From Paucihalobacter ruber (lineage in GTDB: Bacteria; Bacteroidota; Bacteroidia; Flavobacteriales; Flavobacteriaceae), in NCBI RefSeq assembly GCF_006494535.1, contig NZ_VHIQ01000002.1, forward strand, positions 434,001 to 498,000: DNA of 64,000 nucleotides. Reading direction: 5' to 3'. This document shows positions 62,129 through 64,000 of this stretch, one piece after another. Numbering within the stretch: the stretch's first letter is position 1; each line of letters begins with the position of its first letter. Position numbers and translations under genes: made by a program. The notes under the pieces were generated by a model. The model saw nothing but the letters and a program-made list of their open reading frames with translations, searched no databases and was not told the DNA's origin.

Positions 62129-62136
62129 TATTTTTG
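62129..62136 (+). promoter_or_regulatory. -7 element of the DtxR-type regulator gene
   Basis: TATTTTTG matches TAnnTTTG. It overlaps a GTG at 62136 that is in frame with the regulator, which argues that translation starts at ATG 62157. Confidence 0.45.
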
Positions 62137-62156
62137 TGTTTGAAAAGTTTCAGACA

Positions 62157-62816
62157 ATGTTTAGCGATTCCGAGGAAAATTATTTAAAAACCATTTTTCA
62201 TTTAGAGCGTAGCTTAAAAGATGGTGTTTCTACCAATGCCATTGCAGATCAAATGCAAACCAAAGCGTCTTCAGTTACCGACATGCTTAAAAAACTCTCT
62301 GAAAAACAATTAGTTAATTACATTAAATACCAAGGTGTAACCCTAACCGAAAAAGGTAAAAAAACAGCAGCGGCCATCATAAGAAAGCACCGTATTTGGG
62401 AAGTATTTTTAGTAGAAAAGTTGGATTTTAACTGGGATGAAGTTCATGATGTTGCCGAGCAGCTTGAACATATTGATTCAGAAAAATTAATAGACCAACT
62501 AGACAAATTGCTTAATTATCCCAAATTTGATCCGCATGGAGACCCAATTCCTAATAAAGATGGCAACTTTCCTCTTAGGGATAAACAGTTGCTTAGTAAT
62601 TTAAAAGTTGGCGATATTGGGGTTTGTGTTGGCGTTAAAGATACATCTTCAGACTTTTTAAAATATCTCGATAAGCATGGCATAGCTTTAGGTAAACAGA
62701 TTGAAATTTTAGAGAAAGAAGAGTTTGACAAATCTCAAAAAATTAAGATTGACAACCAAATTTTACATGTGTCTCAACAAATAGCATCTAATCTTTTTCT
62801 TAAAACCAAGCATTAA
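62157..62816 (+). CDS. DtxR/MntR-family metal-dependent repressor with FeoA-like domain
   Basis: A 219-residue regulator. The N-terminal winged helix (SEENYLKTIFHLER, STNAIADQMQTKASSVTDMLKKLSEKQLV) is followed by the metal-binding dimerisation domain (HRIWEVFLVEKLDFNWDEVHDVAEQLEH with His, Glu and Asp). The FeoA/SH3-like domain is at the C-terminus (LSNLKVGDIGVCVGVKD). Whether Mn2+, Fe2+ or Zn2+ is sensed cannot be read. ATG 62157 is preferred over GTG 62136. The ZIP gene starts three bases after it. Confidence 0.92.
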   Translation: MFSDSEENYLKTIFHLERSLKDGVSTNAIADQMQTKASSVTDMLKKLSEKQLVNYIKYQGVTLTEKGKKTAAAIIRKHRIWEVFLVEKLDFNWDEVHDVAEQLEHIDSEKLIDQLDKLLNYPKFDPHGDPIPNKDGNFPLRDKQLLSNLKVGDIGVCVGVKDTSSDFLKYLDKHGIALGKQIEILEKEEFDKSQKIKIDNQILHVSQQIASNLFLKTKH

Positions 62817-62819
62817 TTT

Positions 62820-63641
62820 ATGGACCAAATTTTAACTTATTTTGAAAGTATTAATCCGGTTTATGGGGCATTATTGGCCGGGTTATTTACTTGGATTTTA
62901 ACCGCTTTTGGTGCGTCTTCAGTTTTTTTATTTAAAGGGATGAATCGGGCCTTGCTTGACGGTATGTTAGGTTTTACGGGAGGCGTGATGGTGGCTGCGA
63001 GTTTCTGGAGCCTTTTGGCACCGGGCATTGAAATGAGTCCGGGCGAAGGGTTTGTGAAGGTTATTCCGGCAGCTGTCGGCTTTGCTTTGGGAGCCTTATT
63101 TATATTTGGTTTGGACAAGATTTTACCACATTTACATATTAACTTTAAAGAAACCGAAAAAGAAGGTGTTAAAACACCTTGGCGCCGAACAACATTATTG
63201 GTATTGGCTATTACACTTCATAATATTCCAGAAGGTTTGGCTGTAGGTGTTTTATTTGGTGGTGTTGCCATGGGAATGCCAGAAGCAACCATTGGTGGGG
63301 CTGTGGCTTTGGCAATCGGGATTGGTATACAAAATTTTCCTGAAGGGATTGCAGTAGCCATGCCATTAAGACGACATGGGGTTAGCCGTTTTAAGAGTTT
63401 TTGGTACGGCCAGCTTTCAGCCATTGTAGAGCCAATAGCAGCCGTGGTTGGTGCACTTGCGGTAACTTTTTTCACGCCATTATTACCTTATGCCTTGGCA
63501 TTTGCTGCCGGTGCTATGATTTTTGTAGTGGTTGAAGAAGTGATTCCCGAAACCCAAAGAGATAAATACACAGATATCGCTACACTTGGTTTTATTGGCG
63601 GTTTTATTGTAATGATGACCTTGGATGTGGCCTTAGGGTAG
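62820..63641 (+). CDS. ZIP-family divalent metal transporter
   Basis: A 273-residue inner-membrane protein with eight predicted helices. The metal-binding helices are LAITLHNIPEGLAVGV and IGIQNFPEGIAVAMPL, with the typical His-Asn-x-Pro-Glu-Gly and Asn-x-Pro-Glu-Gly pairs. The gene follows the DtxR-type regulator by three bases, and both are probably transcribed from the operator region. The transported metal is likely Zn2+, Fe2+ or Mn2+. Confidence 0.94.
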   Translation: MDQILTYFESINPVYGALLAGLFTWILTAFGASSVFLFKGMNRALLDGMLGFTGGVMVAASFWSLLAPGIEMSPGEGFVKVIPAAVGFALGALFIFGLDKILPHLHINFKETEKEGVKTPWRRTTLLVLAITLHNIPEGLAVGVLFGGVAMGMPEATIGGAVALAIGIGIQNFPEGIAVAMPLRRHGVSRFKSFWYGQLSAIVEPIAAVVGALAVTFFTPLLPYALAFAAGAMIFVVVEEVIPETQRDKYTDIATLGFIGGFIVMMTLDVALG

Positions 63642-63644
63642 TAA

Positions 63645-63788
63645 TTAAGAACACCCACAACCATCATCACCACAAGATTTAGAGGATTTATTTTTAGAAG
63701 GCAACACAAATTTTTTCAGCAGAAAATAAACTGCTATTGCTACCGCGGTAACAACTAAAATGATCTGTATGGTGCTGTTGAATTCCAA
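63645..63788 (-). CDS. FeoB-associated Cys-rich membrane protein
   Basis: A 47-residue protein with TTG start: one membrane helix (IQIILVVTAVAIAVYFLL), then a Lys-rich linker and a cysteine motif, SCGDDGCGCS, at the end. This is the layout of the FeoB-associated Cys-rich family. A stop codon lies two codons upstream, so TTG is the only usual start. Together with the FeoB end that follows it on the minus strand it belongs to the Fe2+ uptake system. Confidence 0.8.
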   Translation of the reverse strand: MEFNSTIQIILVVTAVAIAVYFLLKKFVLPSKNKSSKSCGDDGCGCS

Positions 63789-63791
63789 AAT

Positions 63792-64000
63792 TTATTTTAA
63801 AAATTGATAAGCAATTAATGAGAAAAGATAAGCAATTACAGTCATTCCTGCAAATTGAATCACAGGCCATTTCCAGCCATTGGTTTCACGTTTAACAATG
63901 GCTAGGGTACTCATACATTGCATGGCAAAGGCATAAAAGAGTAATAACGAAATACCTGTGGCAAAGTTAAACACTTTAGTACCGTCGCTTCTCACTTCGG
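63792..64000 (-). CDS. feoB: C-terminal end of ferrous iron transport protein B (FeoB), partial
   Basis: The frame runs in from the right edge. The visible residues include VFNFATGISLLLFYAFAMQCMSTLAIVKRETNGWKWPVIQFAGMTVIAYLFSLIAYQFLK: the last membrane helices of FeoB with the conserved AMQCMSTLA segment. The GTP-binding and G domain are outside the window. The small Cys-rich gene starts three bases after its stop codon. Confidence 0.88.
   Translation of the reverse strand, partial: EVRSDGTKVFNFATGISLLLFYAFAMQCMSTLAIVKRETNGWKWPVIQFAGMTVIAYLFSLIAYQFLK

Noticed and set aside
1-64000. CRISPR arrays, tRNA or rRNA genes, prophage and transposase genes
   Set aside because: No regular repeat-spacer pattern, no tRNA T-arm pattern with matching cloverleaf, and no transposase, integrase or phage structural protein was found on reading the window.

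Overview
The window is a stretch of chromosome from an AT-rich member of the Bacteroidota, almost certainly Flavobacteriaceae. The evidence is the gliding-motility lipoprotein gene gldH, an F-type ATP synthase cluster without beta and epsilon genes, promoters of the TTTG-N20-TAnnTTTG type, the general lack of Shine-Dalgarno sequences, use of TTG and GTG starts, SPOR/HU-like and DUF4292 proteins, many lipoproteins and a TonB receptor. No rRNA, tRNA, prophage, intact insertion sequence or CRISPR array was seen.

Layout. (1) 1-5230: ATP synthase genes atpB-E-F-H-A-G, with a strong hairpin between c and b and a terminator after gamma. (2) 5286-11799: cell-envelope operon with a flippase, dUTPase, sugar-phosphate nucleotidyltransferase, TPR protein, DUF4292 lipoprotein and an EnvC-like activator. 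(3) 11850-12507: MntA/HepT toxin-antitoxin pair. (4) 12504-21002: thioesterase, HU/SPOR protein, dprA, trpS, small membrane protein, acyltransferase, a lipoprotein/ECF sigma/membrane-anchored barrel operon, and recA. (5) 21003-21772: a long intergenic region with a possible small RNA and a composite palindromic repeat. (6) 21773-29607: trhO, a radical SAM gene, ricT-like gene, gldH, PBP1A and scoAB. (7) 29981-35212: dipeptide-type ABC ATPase, exonuclease, serine hydrolase, ogt and a CNNM/CBS protein. (8) 35316-51785: heme region: hemB, hemF, DUF6973, hemE, a hemC-hemD fusion and hemA leftward; an AraC regulator, hemH and hemJ rightward. (9) 51838-59791: histidine kinase, enoyl-CoA hydratase, AraC regulator, HD hydrolase, acyltransferase, bacilliredoxin, TerB-DnaJ protein and an Xre/RES toxin-antitoxin pair. 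(10) 59788-64000: metal locus with TonB receptor, DtxR-type regulator, ZIP transporter, FeoB-associated Cys-rich peptide and the end of feoB.

How they work together. The heme genes cover glutamyl-tRNA reduction to protoheme (hemA, B, C/D, E, F, J, H); only hemL is not seen. The metal locus supplies and senses divalent metal ions and may feed heme synthesis. The most unusual place is 43432-45516. A 5' remnant of hemH sits 12 bases after the secreted-protein gene, where a third operon gene would be expected. The true hemH lies about 2 kb further on, behind its own promoter and tandem operator-like dyads. The interval holds two lipoprotein genes on the opposite strand, one of which ends in a plant-type ferredoxin domain that has lost three of its four cluster cysteines.
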